A stretch of 64,000 nt of DNA, taken from contig NZ_AUEC01000019.1 of NCBI RefSeq assembly GCF_000425785.1, positions 1-64,000 of the forward strand. The letters run 5' to 3'. How positions within the stretch are numbered: the stretch's first letter is position 1; every line of letters begins with the position of its first letter. Source of the stretch: Pseudomonas taiwanensis DSM 21245. Lineage in GTDB: Bacteria > Pseudomonadota > Gammaproteobacteria > Pseudomonadales > Pseudomonadaceae. Below are positions 27,603-36,601 of the stretch, one piece after another. The position numbers and the translations under genes were made by a program. Below the pieces are notes generated by a model. It was not told the origin of the DNA. It saw nothing but the letters and a program-made list of their open reading frames with translations, and did not search any database.

Positions 27603-30527
27603 CTACAGGCCTTCCTGCAGGATCCGCTCGATGCTGTCGACGAAGTAGTCGACGCTGGCCCGCGTGGTGCACATCGGCGGTTTGATCTTGAGGATGTTCA
27701 GGTAATCGCCGGTCGGCTGCATGAAGATGCCGAGGTCGCGCAGGCGGTTGCACAGCGCGGTGGTTTCTTCGGTGGCTGGCTCCAGGGTCTGCCGGTCGCG
27801 CACCAGCTCCAGCCCCAGGTAGAAGCCCGAGCCATGGGCGGCGCCAGCCAAGGGGTAGCGGTCGACCAGGTCCTGCAGGCGCGCCTTGAAGTAACGCCCG
27901 ACCTCCCGCGCATTGTCCAGCAGTCCTTCGCCATGCAGCACATCCAGCACCGCCATGCCGATGCGGCAACTGACCGGGCTGCCGCCTGCCGAGGAGAAGA
28001 AGTAGCCCTCTGCCTCCAGTGCCTCGGCGATTTCGCGGCGGGTAATGACCGCGCCCAGGGGTTGGCCGTTGCCCATACCCTTGGCCATGGTGATGATATC
28101 CGGCACCACGCCTTGCTCTTCGAAGCCCCAGAAGTATTCGCCCAAGCGTCCATAACCCACCTGTACCTCGTCGGCGATGCACACGCCACCGCGAGCACGG
28201 ACCTTGGCGTAGGCCGCCTGCAGGTAACCCGCTGGCAAGGAAATGCCGCCGGCATTGCCGTACACCGGCTCGCAAATGAATCCAGCCAGTTGGCGGCCAC
28301 GGGCATCGAGGTCGGCGAGCTTGGCATCGACATCGCGCAGGTAGTCCGCGGCGCTGTCCGGGCCCTTGTAGCGCCCGCGGAAGGTGTTCGGCGCCTGCAC
28401 CGGGTGCACCCAGTCCGGTCGGGTTTCCAGGGCCTGCGGGTTGTCGGCGATGGAGGTGGAAATGGCATCGGTGGCCACTGACCAGCCATGGTAGGCCTCC
28501 AGCACGCTGAGCAGGTCACGTCCGCCGCTATAGGCCCAGGCCAGGCGAATCGCCAGGTCGTTGGCCTCAGTGCCACTGTTGACCAGGAACACCCGGTCGA
28601 AGCCCTCGGGCGCCAGTTCCAGCAGGCGTTCGGAGAACTCGGCGATGGCCGCGTAGTGGAAGCGCGAGTTGGTGTTGACCAGCGACCACTGGCGCGCCGA
28701 CTCGGCGGCCATGCGCGGGTGACCGTGGCCCAGCACCGCGACGTTGTTGAGCATGTCCAGGTAGGAGCGGCCCTGCATGTCGATCAGGTAGTTGCGCCAG
28801 CCGCGCTCGATGTGGGGCGGCTGGGCGTAGTAGTGCTTCTGCGAGCGGGCGAAGCTGGCATCGCGGCGCGCCAGCAGGGCTTGCGGGTCGGGCAGTGGCT
28901 CGGCATCGCAGTCCAGGCCCAGCAACGCTGCCGGCGACGGGCACAGGGCCATCCAGGCGGCGGCCTGCGAGGGCGCGGCAAAGAATGGCGGCTGCAGGCC
29001 TTCGTCCAGGCACAGCTGAACGCTGAGAAAACCGCAGCTGCTGCCCAATGCCTGCCCTTTGGCCAAGGCCTGGCCATGCTCGGGGGCATCTTCCAGGCCA
29101 CTGAGCCACAGGGTCCAGGTGGCGGTGCGCAGGCAGCCGCGACCATCGCCGGTACGCTGCCAGGTGCCGGCCTCCGGCGCCTGCACAAGGCTACCGTTCG
29201 GCAGATTGAGCTCTACGCCCAGGGCGCAGGTCGCCGGTTCGTCAGGGCGGTCGATGTGGGTTTGCGACAAACGGAACTGGCCATGCAGGCTGCACGCGGG
29301 GGCGGGCTGGGCCGTCAGTACGTGCTGGTCGAAACCGGGCTGCTCCCAGTTGCCAGCCTCGCAGTGCGGGCTGAGCACACCCAGGTCGACCCGGCTCACG
29401 GCCTGTCCGGCCAGGGCGGGAATCAGGGGCAGGCAGCCGGCGAAGTCCACGGTGGCCTGGGGTTTGCCGGCGGCGTGCAGGATTGCCGCCTCCATCAGTG
29501 CGGCGGGCACGGCACAGGCGGTGTCGAAGATTTCCCATTCGTGGGCGATGTTGTCACGGGTGTACTGGTTGGCCGGGTCGACCGCCAGTTGCTGTTCGCT
29601 GCTCAGGACCAGTACCGCCGAACGCAGTTGCACCAACGGCCACAGGGCATGTACCTCGGCGTCGTGAAGTGGGTTTAGCGCCTGGTAGGCACTGATCGCC
29701 GGCAGGATACGCAGCGGGTCGCCCTCGGCGTGGTGGAGCAGGGCCGAGCACGTCACCGACAGGTCGGCGATGCGCCAGGTGCGCAGCAGGTCGCCGAAGT
29801 CGATCACCCCTTGCACTTGCCAGTGACGTTCGGCATCGCGGCCCCAGACGACGTTGTCGTCGGTGATGTCCAGGTGCACGGCTTGGCTCGGCAAGTGCTC
29901 GACCAGCGGTTCCAGGCGCTTGGCCGCCTGCTGTGCCAGGCGCGATACCTGGTCCCGGCGCGCAGGGTCCTTCAGCACGGGGAGCAGGTGTTCGATCAGT
30001 GCCAGGGCGTGGCGAGGGTCCCATTGCAGGGTGCGCTCCAACCCCGGATGGTCGAAGCCGGCCAGGGCCTTGTCGACCCGGGCGCACAGCGCGCCGAATT
30101 CGGCAACGACCGAGGCTGGCAGGTGCGCCAGACGAGTCAGAGGTTGCCCGTCCAGATAGTCGAGCAAGCGTGCACGCAACGGCTGGCCGCCTACCTCGAC
30201 GGCCAGCAGCGCCCGGCCATTGCGTGCCGTGCGCACGGCGGGTACCTGCAATCCCTGGTCACGCAGGTACGCCAGTGCCGCGTGTTGCGCTTCGAGCTCG
30301 ATCTGGGCGTAGGTGCCATGGCAGGCCTTGAGCACATACCGCCCCTGCGGGCTATCGACCCGGTAGTTGAGGTCCTGCTGGCTGCCAAGGGCCTGTAGCG
30401 TCCCGTCGAGGTCATAGTGCTCACGCAGCAAGGCATGGGCCTGGTCTTCGTTGAGCGAAGGGCTGGACTGGCTGGAGCGTTCGAGCAGCGAAGCGAGCGA
30501 GGTGGAGGTTGCGTGCGGGAAGGACAT
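27603..30527 (-). CDS. Three-domain fusion: APH-type kinase, M23-like domain, class III aminotransferase/phospho-lyase
   Basis: 974-residue protein. Residues ~1-330 form an aminoglycoside-phosphotransferase/choline-kinase fold with the catalytic HLDITDDN loop and the metal-binding IDFGD. Residues ~385-530 resemble an M23 peptidase (duplicated hybrid) domain, with a CALGVELNLPNGS strand, but without the usual zinc ligands. Residues ~545-974 are a fold-type I class III aminotransferase with ADEVQVGYGR and PLP Lys816 in MAKGMGNG. Known relatives are the separate human hydroxylysine kinase and AGXT2L phospho-lyases, which remove phosphate and ammonia from phosphorylated amino alcohols. A phosphorylate-then-eliminate pathway in one polypeptide is inferred. 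GGTGG precedes ATG 30527. Confidence 0.85.
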   Translation of the reverse strand: MSFPHATSTSLASLLERSSQSSPSLNEDQAHALLREHYDLDGTLQALGSQQDLNYRVDSPQGRYVLKACHGTYAQIELEAQHAALAYLRDQGLQVPAVRTARNGRALLAVEVGGQPLRARLLDYLDGQPLTRLAHLPASVVAEFGALCARVDKALAGFDHPGLERTLQWDPRHALALIEHLLPVLKDPARRDQVSRLAQQAAKRLEPLVEHLPSQAVHLDITDDNVVWGRDAERHWQVQGVIDFGDLLRTWRIADLSVTCSALLHHAEGDPLRILPAISAYQALNPLHDAEVHALWPLVQLRSAVLVLSSEQQLAVDPANQYTRDNIAHEWEIFDTACAVPAALMEAAILHAAGKPQATVDFAGCLPLIPALAGQAVSRVDLGVLSPHCEAGNWEQPGFDQHVLTAQPAPACSLHGQFRLSQTHIDRPDEPATCALGVELNLPNGSLVQAPEAGTWQRTGDGRGCLRTATWTLWLSGLEDAPEHGQALAKGQALGSSCGFLSVQLCLDEGLQPPFFAAPSQAAAWMALCPSPAALLGLDCDAEPLPDPQALLARRDASFARSQKHYYAQPPHIERGWRNYLIDMQGRSYLDMLNNVAVLGHGHPRMAAESARQWSLVNTNSRFHYAAIAEFSERLLELAPEGFDRVFLVNSGTEANDLAIRLAWAYSGGRDLLSVLEAYHGWSVATDAISTSIADNPQALETRPDWVHPVQAPNTFRGRYKGPDSAADYLRDVDAKLADLDARGRQLAGFICEPVYGNAGGISLPAGYLQAAYAKVRARGGVCIADEVQVGYGRLGEYFWGFEEQGVVPDIITMAKGMGNGQPLGAVITRREIAEALEAEGYFFSSAGGSPVSCRIGMAVLDVLHGEGLLDNAREVGRYFKARLQDLVDRYPLAGAAHGSGFYLGLELVRDRQTLEPATEETTALCNRLRDLGIFMQPTGDYLNILKIKPPMCTTRASVDYFVDSIERILQEGL

Positions 30528-30886
30528 GGATGCCACCGTGGGTCGTACAATTATTGGCGCCGAATCTATGCCTCAGTTGGCTGACGATAAAAGACAATCG
30601 TGATCAGAAATTCTGATAACGGCGCCCGGAGCCAAAGCCCATCTCCTTTTGGCGTCTCGGGGATGGCGGCGGCGACGCCAGCTTTCGGGTAAGAGGCTTG
30701 CACCCTTCGACATTAACCCGGCACGTTTGCAATCGCTGATTACACTGTTGAAACCGCAATACATGGAATACCCGGCATGGGCGAGGTGTCGATGGGTCGT
30801 GCAGCTTGGCTGGCAGGCCGCCTGGTGGCGCGTCTTGGGAAGGTGATTCGTGCGGTCGAACCGGCTTGTGCCAGGGAGACACCCCC
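30528..30886. other. Intergenic promoter region between the divergent fusion gene and the HD-GYP gene
   Basis: 359 bases without a credible gene. The part nearest the fusion gene is AT-rich and contains a 15-bp palindrome (listed separately). The middle holds a GGCGTC...GACGCC stem around 30651-30680. The last ~150 bases are GC-rich and end in AGGGAGAC, the ribosome binding site of the HD-GYP gene. No -35/-10 pair is certain. Confidence 0.5.
30603..30617. promoter_or_regulatory. 15-bp palindrome upstream of the kinase-aminotransferase fusion
   Basis: ATCAGAA-A-TTCTGAT, a perfect odd palindrome 76 bases upstream of the fusion gene start, in an AT-rich segment. Its size fits a dimeric repressor or LysR site. 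Assigned as operator by form and position only. Confidence 0.5.
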
Positions 30887-33757
30887 ATGAACAACCCAGG
30901 ACGGGGTGTTTCCCTGCAGTGGCTGGTGGCATTGGCGATCATGCTGGGCATGCTGGTACTGGGTGTTGGCTTGGCCTGGCAGGGCTATCGCGCCATACAG
31001 CAGACGCTGGTGGCCGCAGCCGGCGACACGGCCGAGCAATTCGCCCGGACCATCGATGAGCGCGCCCGTCGCCTGGTCGACCCAGTGCAAAGCAGCATTC
31101 GCCTGCTTGCCGTCAACCCGTCCGCCAGTGGCTTGGCCCACCGTCTGCAGCAATTGGCCCAGCTGGTCGAAAGCCTCAACGCCAACCCGATGCTCAGCGC
31201 TGCCTACGTCGGTTACCCCAATGGCGAGTTCATGCTGCTTCGCCCGCTGCGCACGGCGCAGTTGCTCGAGCGCTTCGCCGCACCGCCAGGCACGGAGTTC
31301 CTGGTGCAGAGCGTCAGCCTGGGGGAGGGCGGGGGAATGCTGGGCGAGTGGCGGTTCTACGACCGTGCCCTGACCTTGCTCGAATCTCGGGTCAAACCGG
31401 ATTACCACTACGATCCACGTCAGCGCCCCTGGTTCGTCGAAGCCTCAAGCCAGGCACAGACCGTGCTGACCCACCCCTACGTGTTCTTCACCACCGGCCA
31501 GATCGGCCTGACCATGGCCCAGCGCAGCCGCGATGGTGGGGCTGTGATCGGGATGGATGTGTCGGTCGACGACCTGGCGAGCCAGAGCCGTGACCTACGC
31601 ATCACCGCTGGCACCGAAATCGCCGTGGTCGACGACCAGGGCAATGTGGTGGCTTACCCGGACCTTGCGCGCGTAATCGTGCGCGAGGGCGAAGCGGTGC
31701 GCCTGTCGCGCCTTTCGGAACTGGGTATCCCCAGCCTCGATCGGATATACACTGACTTGCCCCAGGGCAGCCGACCACAGCCGTACGAACTGCAGGGGCA
31801 GACCTGGTACGGCATGCGTGTGCGCTTCACCACCCTGGCTGGCCAGGAACTGCAGGTGCTGATCGCCGTGCCTGCTCGAGAGCTGCTGGCCGGAGCGCGC
31901 ACGGTGCTGGTCGAGCAAGTGCTGTGGACGCTGGCACTGATGGCCATACTGCTGTTGCTGGGTGGGCTGCTCGGACGTCGTATCGGGCGCCCGCTGCGCC
32001 TGCTCGCCGAGCAGGTGCGGGCGCTGGCCAGTTTCGATTTCAGTCGTGAAGTTGGGGTGTCTTCGCGGGTGTCCGAGGTGCGTGAGCTGAGCCATGTGCT
32101 CAGCCGCATGTCCGTCACCATTCGCAGCTTCCAGGCGATCACCCTGGCGCTGAGCCGAGAAAGCCAGCTGGAGCGCATGCTCGACGGGGTGCTCACCCAC
32201 TTGGTGAATGCCGCTGGAGTCAGTGCCGGTGCGGTTTACCTGCTCGACGCCGAGGGCGCCTCGTTGCGCCTGGCCGCCTGCCAAGGCGAGGGGTACCCGG
32301 CAGAGCTGGCCCTCGACGACCATGAGCGCGACGATCTGGCCAGCGCCGTGGCCCATGCCCTGGAGCTGCGTGGGGAGAGCCTGGCGGTGGTGCTCAACGA
32401 TCGCAGCCAGGCGCTGCTCGGCATCCTGGTGTTGCAATTGAACAGCCAGCACGCCCGCGAAGAAGTACGCCAGCCGTTTCGACGCTTTGTCGAAGAGTTG
32501 TCCGGTGCCGCCGCCGTCGCCATCGAGACGCGCCAGCTGATCGAGGCACAGCAGCGACTGCTCGATGCCATGATCAAGTTGCTGGCCGACGCCATCGACG
32601 CCAAGAGCCCATACACCGGCGGCCATTGTGAACGGGTGCCGCAATTGGCGCAGATGCTGCTGGACAAGGCCGTGCAGGCCGAAACGGGCCCCTACGCCGA
32701 CTTCGCCATGAGCGAAAGTGAACGCTACGAGTTTCGCGTGGCGGCCTGGTTGCACGATTGCGGCAAGATCACCAGCCCCGAATATGTGGTGGACAAGGCC
32801 ACCAAGCTGGAGACCTTGTACAACCGTATCCACGAGGTGCGCATGCGCTTTGAGGTGCTCTGGCGCGATGCTGAGCTTGCTTACTGGCAAGGGCTGGCCG
32901 CCGGCGGCGACCGGCAAGGGCTGCAGCGCACCCTGGAGCTGTACCAGGCACAGTTGCAGGATGAGTTCGCGTTCGTCGCCAAGGCCAACATTGGCGGGGA
33001 GTTCATGCAGGACGAAGATGTCGAGCGGTTGCAGCGTATAGGCCAACGCCGCTGGCAACGGCATTTCGATGACCGTCTGGGCATTTCACGCGATGAAGAG
33101 CAGCGCTTTGCTGGCCTGGCGCCGGTGCCCCTGCCGGTGGAGGAGCCATTGCTGGCTGACCGGGACGAGCACCGCGTACCCTGGGGCCCGCGCAAGCCCC
33201 CCGTGACCCGCGACGACCCGCGCAACCTGTGGGGGTTCGACATGCGCCTGCCGGCCAATGCCAGCAACCATGGCGAGCTGTACAACCTGTCGATTCGGCG
33301 GGGAACGCTGAACGACGAGGAACGCTTCAAGATCAACGAACACATCGTGCAGACCATCATCATGCTCAGTGCCTTGCCGTTTCCACGGCAGCTGCGGCGC
33401 GTGCCTGCCATCGCCGGCAACCACCACGAGCGCATGGATGGCAATGGTTACCCGCGCCGATTGGGCGAGGACCAGCTGAGCCTCGCCGAACGGGTCATGG
33501 CCATTGCCGACATCTTCGAGGCACTGACCGCCGCCGATCGCCCGTACAAAGCGCCGAAGACACTGTCCGAATCGGTGAAGATCCTGGTCTCCATGGCGCG
33601 CGACAGGCATGTCGACGGGCAACTGCTTCAGCTGTTCCTGAGCAGTGGGGTATACCGCGAGTATGGCGAGCGGTTCCTGCGTCCCGAGCAGCTTGACGAG
33701 GTGGACGTAACGTACTGGTTGGCCCAGATTGCGGGGCAGTCGCTGCTGGAAAGTTGA
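30887..33757 (+). CDS. Membrane sensor with Cache, HAMP, GAF and HD-GYP-like phosphohydrolase domains
   Basis: 956 residues from ATG 30887 (AGGGAGAC upstream). The order is: membrane helix at ~12-32; periplasmic Cache-type sensor to ~335 (YDPRQRPWFVEA, VIGMDVSVDDLASQ); second helix at ~340-362; HAMP to ~410; GAF at ~435-555; HD domain from ~560. The metal motif HDCGK is at 623-627, and the GYP signature HHERMDGNGYP at 846-856. HD-GYP proteins hydrolyse c-di-GMP. Here about 200 residues separate HDCGK from the next conserved block (TLNDEERFKINEH), far more than usual. Probably a c-di-GMP phosphodiesterase responding to a periplasmic ligand; activity is not certain because of the insertion. Confidence 0.86.
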   Translation: MNNPGRGVSLQWLVALAIMLGMLVLGVGLAWQGYRAIQQTLVAAAGDTAEQFARTIDERARRLVDPVQSSIRLLAVNPSASGLAHRLQQLAQLVESLNANPMLSAAYVGYPNGEFMLLRPLRTAQLLERFAAPPGTEFLVQSVSLGEGGGMLGEWRFYDRALTLLESRVKPDYHYDPRQRPWFVEASSQAQTVLTHPYVFFTTGQIGLTMAQRSRDGGAVIGMDVSVDDLASQSRDLRITAGTEIAVVDDQGNVVAYPDLARVIVREGEAVRLSRLSELGIPSLDRIYTDLPQGSRPQPYELQGQTWYGMRVRFTTLAGQELQVLIAVPARELLAGARTVLVEQVLWTLALMAILLLLGGLLGRRIGRPLRLLAEQVRALASFDFSREVGVSSRVSEVRELSHVLSRMSVTIRSFQAITLALSRESQLERMLDGVLTHLVNAAGVSAGAVYLLDAEGASLRLAACQGEGYPAELALDDHERDDLASAVAHALELRGESLAVVLNDRSQALLGILVLQLNSQHAREEVRQPFRRFVEELSGAAAVAIETRQLIEAQQRLLDAMIKLLADAIDAKSPYTGGHCERVPQLAQMLLDKAVQAETGPYADFAMSESERYEFRVAAWLHDCGKITSPEYVVDKATKLETLYNRIHEVRMRFEVLWRDAELAYWQGLAAGGDRQGLQRTLELYQAQLQDEFAFVAKANIGGEFMQDEDVERLQRIGQRRWQRHFDDRLGISRDEEQRFAGLAPVPLPVEEPLLADRDEHRVPWGPRKPPVTRDDPRNLWGFDMRLPANASNHGELYNLSIRRGTLNDEERFKINEHIVQTIIMLSALPFPRQLRRVPAIAGNHHERMDGNGYPRRLGEDQLSLAERVMAIADIFEALTAADRPYKAPKTLSESVKILVSMARDRHVDGQLLQLFLSSGVYREYGERFLRPEQLDEVDVTYWLAQIAGQSLLES

Positions 33758-33883
33758 GGCGGTCGAGGAATCCGTCGGCGCGGGCAGGTCCCGCTGCCGG
33801 GTGTGCATGCGGCCCTGGCTTTTTCACTGGCTGGCGAGCTATCCCGGCGTTATGCTGGTGACTCACTTATCGGAACACTCAGC

Positions 33884-34306
33884 ATGCGCAGGTTAGTGCT
33901 GTTACTCGTTGCCAGCGTCATCGCGGGCTGCCAGGCTCCGATGCCGGTGGCAGACCCGCAAAAGGCCTGGGTCGATTTTTCCACACCGTTTCCCAATGAC
34001 AGGTTGCTGCTGGCCGAGCGGCTGGACAAACAGCGCCTGCGCGATGGCCGCTTCTTCGAGGTCGCCCCTGGCAGCCATGAGCTGATCGTACGGTTCGATT
34101 TCGAAGTGGCCGGTGGCGGTAGCATGAGCATGATGGGCGGTCCTTCCACCCGTGTCTGTTACCTGACGCTTCACTACGCGCATTTCGAGGCCGGCCAGCG
34201 CTACGTGCTCGAAGGCCGCTCGATGGCGTTCACCCCCGAGGCTCGGCTGTTCAACGCCAAGCATGAGGTCGTTGCCCAGGCCAGTGAGTACTACTGCCTC
34301 ACCTGA
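33884..34306 (+). CDS. Small lipoprotein of unknown function
   Basis: 140 residues from ATG 33884. The N-terminus MRRLVLLLVASVIAGCQAP is a type II signal peptide with lipobox VIAGC, so the protein is lipid-anchored at Cys17. The mature part (~124 residues) is mostly beta, with an acyl-free ELIVRFDFEVAGGGSM segment and two late Cys residues (in RVCYL and YYCLT) that could form a disulfide. The longer in-frame start at 33803 would ruin the signal peptide. The next 219 bases to vanA contain the van promoter. I do not recognise a characterised family. Confidence 0.78.
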   Translation: MRRLVLLLVASVIAGCQAPMPVADPQKAWVDFSTPFPNDRLLLAERLDKQRLRDGRFFEVAPGSHELIVRFDFEVAGGGSMSMMGGPSTRVCYLTLHYAHFEAGQRYVLEGRSMAFTPEARLFNAKHEVVAQASEYYCLT

Positions 34307-34425
34307 GGTGGTGCACTGGCCATCTGCCCCCGCCCTGAATCCACGCCTTGCTCCTGTTGTCGCGCTCGCTGTGAGGGCATGGGCGCGCGCGTGCGTTTAG
34401 CTGAGGAACATGACCTTTGATGCGA

Positions 34426-34441
34426 TTTGTGGATCCACAAA
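34426..34441. promoter_or_regulatory. VanR-type operator 1 (distal)
   Basis: Perfect 16-bp palindrome TTTGTGGATCCACAAA, 85 bases before vanA. Its GGATCC centre matches the VanR operator core (ATTGGATCCA-type) known from other bacteria. It sits upstream of the likely -35 element. Confidence 0.7.
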
Positions 34442-34463
34442 AAGTTTCCATTGCCTAAATAAT

Positions 34464-34493
34464 TTGACTTTTCTCGCTTCTGTATCAGTTAAT
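34464..34493 (+). promoter_or_regulatory. Predicted sigma-70 promoter of vanAB
   Basis: TTGACT (34464-34469) and GTTAAT (34488-34493) with an 18-base spacer. The second VanR-type half site begins at the end of the -10 element, so a bound repressor would block transcription initiation. Confidence 0.5.
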
Positions 34494-34506
34494 GGATCCA
34501 CAAAAA
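34491..34506. promoter_or_regulatory. VanR-type operator 2 (proximal)
   Basis: AATGGATCCACAAAAA with the same TGGATCCACAAA core as operator 1, but its left arm is imperfect. It overlaps the predicted start of transcription of vanA. Two spaced operators suggest cooperative repression by the GntR-type VanR encoded downstream. Confidence 0.65.
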
Positions 34507-34525
34507 TAAATAGCCGGAGAGTCAA

Positions 34526-35587
34526 ATGTTCCCGAAAAACGCCTGGTATGTGGCTTGCACCCCTGATGAAATCACCGAGAAGCCGTTAGGCCGACAAATC
34601 TGTGGGGAAAAAATGGTGTTCTACCGCGGGCAGCAGGACCAGGTCTGCGCCGTGGAGGATTTCTGCCCGCACCGCGGCGCACCCTTGTCCTTGGGGTATG
34701 TCGAGAACGGCAACCTGGTCTGCGGCTACCATGGCTTGGTCATGGGCTGCGATGGCAAGACCCTCGAAATGCCTGGCCAGCGGGTACGGGGCTTCCCATG
34801 CAACAAGGCCTATGCCACGGTTGAGCGCTACGGTTTCGTCTGGGTCTGGCCCGGCGACCAGGCACTGGCCGATCCCGCGACCCTGTGCCACCTGGAGTGG
34901 GCCGAGAGCGAAGAATGGGCCTACGGCGGTGGGTTGTTCCACATCAGGTGCGACTATCGCCTGATGATCGACAACCTGATGGACCTGACCCATGAAACCT
35001 ACGTGCATGCTTCGAGCATCGGCCAGAAGGAGATCGATGAAGCGCCTCCGGTGACAACGGTCAATGGCGACGAAGTCGTCACGGCCCGGCACATGGAAAA
35101 CATCATGGCACCGCCGTTCTGGCGCATGGCCTTGCGGGGTAATCATCTGCCTGACGACCTGCCGGTGGATCGCTGGCAGATCTGCCGTTTCACTCCGCCG
35201 AGTCACGTACTGATCGAAGTGGGCGTGGCGCTCGCGGGCAAGGGAGGCTATGACGCAGCGCCCGAACACAAGGCGTCGAGCATCGTTGTGGACTTCATCA
35301 CGCCGGAAACCGAGACCTCGATCTGGTACTTCTGGGGCATGGCGCGCAATTTCAATCCGCAGGACCAGGCGTTGACCGACAGCATCCGGGAAGGGCAGGG
35401 GAAGATCTTCAGCGAAGACCTGGACATGCTCGAGCAGCAGCAAGCCAACCTGCTCGCCAACCCACAGCGCACTCTGCTCAAGCTCAATATCGACGCAGGC
35501 GGCGTGCAGTCGCGACGCATCCTGGAGCGGTTGGTGGCTCAGGAGCAGGCTGGCGTCGCAGCACAGCTGATCGCTACCGCGCAGTAA
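34526..35587 (+). CDS. vanA: Vanillate O-demethylase, oxygenase subunit
   Basis: 353-residue cytoplasmic Rieske non-heme iron oxygenase that demethylates vanillate to protocatechuate and formaldehyde. The Rieske centre ligands are Cys47-x-His49 and Cys66-x2-His69 (CPHRG, CGYHG). The mononuclear iron site includes the DLTHETYVHASS motif. The blocks MIDNLMDLTHETYVH and VDRWQICRFTPPSHV are characteristic of VanA rather than other Rieske enzymes. GGAGAG precedes ATG 34526. It is followed by vanB after 56 bases; promoter and two VanR-type operators lie just upstream. Confidence 0.95.
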   Translation: MFPKNAWYVACTPDEITEKPLGRQICGEKMVFYRGQQDQVCAVEDFCPHRGAPLSLGYVENGNLVCGYHGLVMGCDGKTLEMPGQRVRGFPCNKAYATVERYGFVWVWPGDQALADPATLCHLEWAESEEWAYGGGLFHIRCDYRLMIDNLMDLTHETYVHASSIGQKEIDEAPPVTTVNGDEVVTARHMENIMAPPFWRMALRGNHLPDDLPVDRWQICRFTPPSHVLIEVGVALAGKGGYDAAPEHKASSIVVDFITPETETSIWYFWGMARNFNPQDQALTDSIREGQGKIFSEDLDMLEQQQANLLANPQRTLLKLNIDAGGVQSRRILERLVAQEQAGVAAQLIATAQ

Positions 35588-35643
35588 CCGTCCCTGTCGA
35601 TGTCCAGCACGGCCACCGGGTGGCCGTCAATGGAAGGTGAGCC

Positions 35644-36594
35644 ATGATTGAAGTTGTCGTCACATCCCGTACCCGTGAAGCTGAAGGTATCTGCAGCTAC
35701 GAACTGAGCTGCGCCCACGGCAACCCGCTGCCCGCATTCAGCGCCGGGGCGCACATCGACGTGCACCTGCCAGGAGGGCTGGTGCGCCAGTATTCCTTGT
35801 GCAACCACCCCCAGGAACGCCATCGCTACCTGATCGGCGTTCTCAACGACGCTGCTTCACGCGGTGGCTCCCGTTGCCTGCATGAGCAGGTCGTGACGGG
35901 GCAGTCCCTGCTGATCAGTGAGCCGCGCAATTTCTTTGCCCTGGCCCCCAAGGCCAGTCGCAGTCTGCTGTTTGCCGGCGGGATCGGCATCACCCCGATC
36001 CTGTGCATGGCGGAGCAATTGTGGAGCCAGGGCGAGGAGTTCGAACTGCATTACTGCGCACGCTCCCACGAGCGAGCGGCGTTTCTCGAGCGTCTGACTA
36101 GCGCCGCGTATGCCAGCCAGGTTCACCTGCATTTCGACGCGCATCCAAACACGCGGCTCGACCTGGAGCAGGTGTTGGCAAACCCTGGGGCGCAGGACCA
36201 TCTGTATGTCTGCGGCCCCGGTGGGTTCATGCAGCATGTGCTGGACAGTGCCCGCAGCCACGGTTGGCCAGATGCCCGGCTGCATCGGGAGTACTTCGCC
36301 GCCGAGCCGGTCGACACCCGCGATGACGGAGCGTTTTCGGTCAAGCTCGGCAGCACCGGTCAGGTATTCGAGATCCCAGCAGACAAGACCGTGGTCCAGG
36401 TGCTGGAGCGTCATGGCGTGTCGATTGCCGTTTCGTGCGAGCAGGGCGTATGCGGTACCTGCCTGACCCGGGTGCTGGAAGGCGTGCCAGAACACCGCGA
36501 CCTGTACCTGACCGAAGACGAGCAGGCGGCCAACGATCAGTTCACACCCTGTTGCTCACGGGCTAGGACAACCATGCTGGTGCTCGATCTGTAA
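35644..36594 (+). CDS. vanB: Vanillate O-demethylase, reductase subunit
   Basis: 316-residue FMN/2Fe-2S reductase of the phthalate dioxygenase reductase type, passing electrons from NADH to VanA. The order is: flavin domain (RQYSLCNHP at ~43-51), NAD domain (FAGGIGITPIL at ~110-120, YVCGPGGFMQ), then a C-terminal plant-type ferredoxin domain with the Cys cluster SCEQGVCGTCLTR and a distant CC pair near the end. It follows vanA in one operon and is convergent with vanR. A short GGGCG/CGCCC hairpin (36596-36611) spans the vanR stop. Confidence 0.94.
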   Translation: MIEVVVTSRTREAEGICSYELSCAHGNPLPAFSAGAHIDVHLPGGLVRQYSLCNHPQERHRYLIGVLNDAASRGGSRCLHEQVVTGQSLLISEPRNFFALAPKASRSLLFAGGIGITPILCMAEQLWSQGEEFELHYCARSHERAAFLERLTSAAYASQVHLHFDAHPNTRLDLEQVLANPGAQDHLYVCGPGGFMQHVLDSARSHGWPDARLHREYFAAEPVDTRDDGAFSVKLGSTGQVFEIPADKTVVQVLERHGVSIAVSCEQGVCGTCLTRVLEGVPEHRDLYLTEDEQAANDQFTPCCSRARTTMLVLDL

Positions 36595-36601
36595 CGGGCG
36601 T

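Noticed and set aside
31595..33064. 489-codon frame opposite the HD-GYP gene
   Set aside because: Antisense to GAF and HD motifs; His/Gln-rich shadow sequence.
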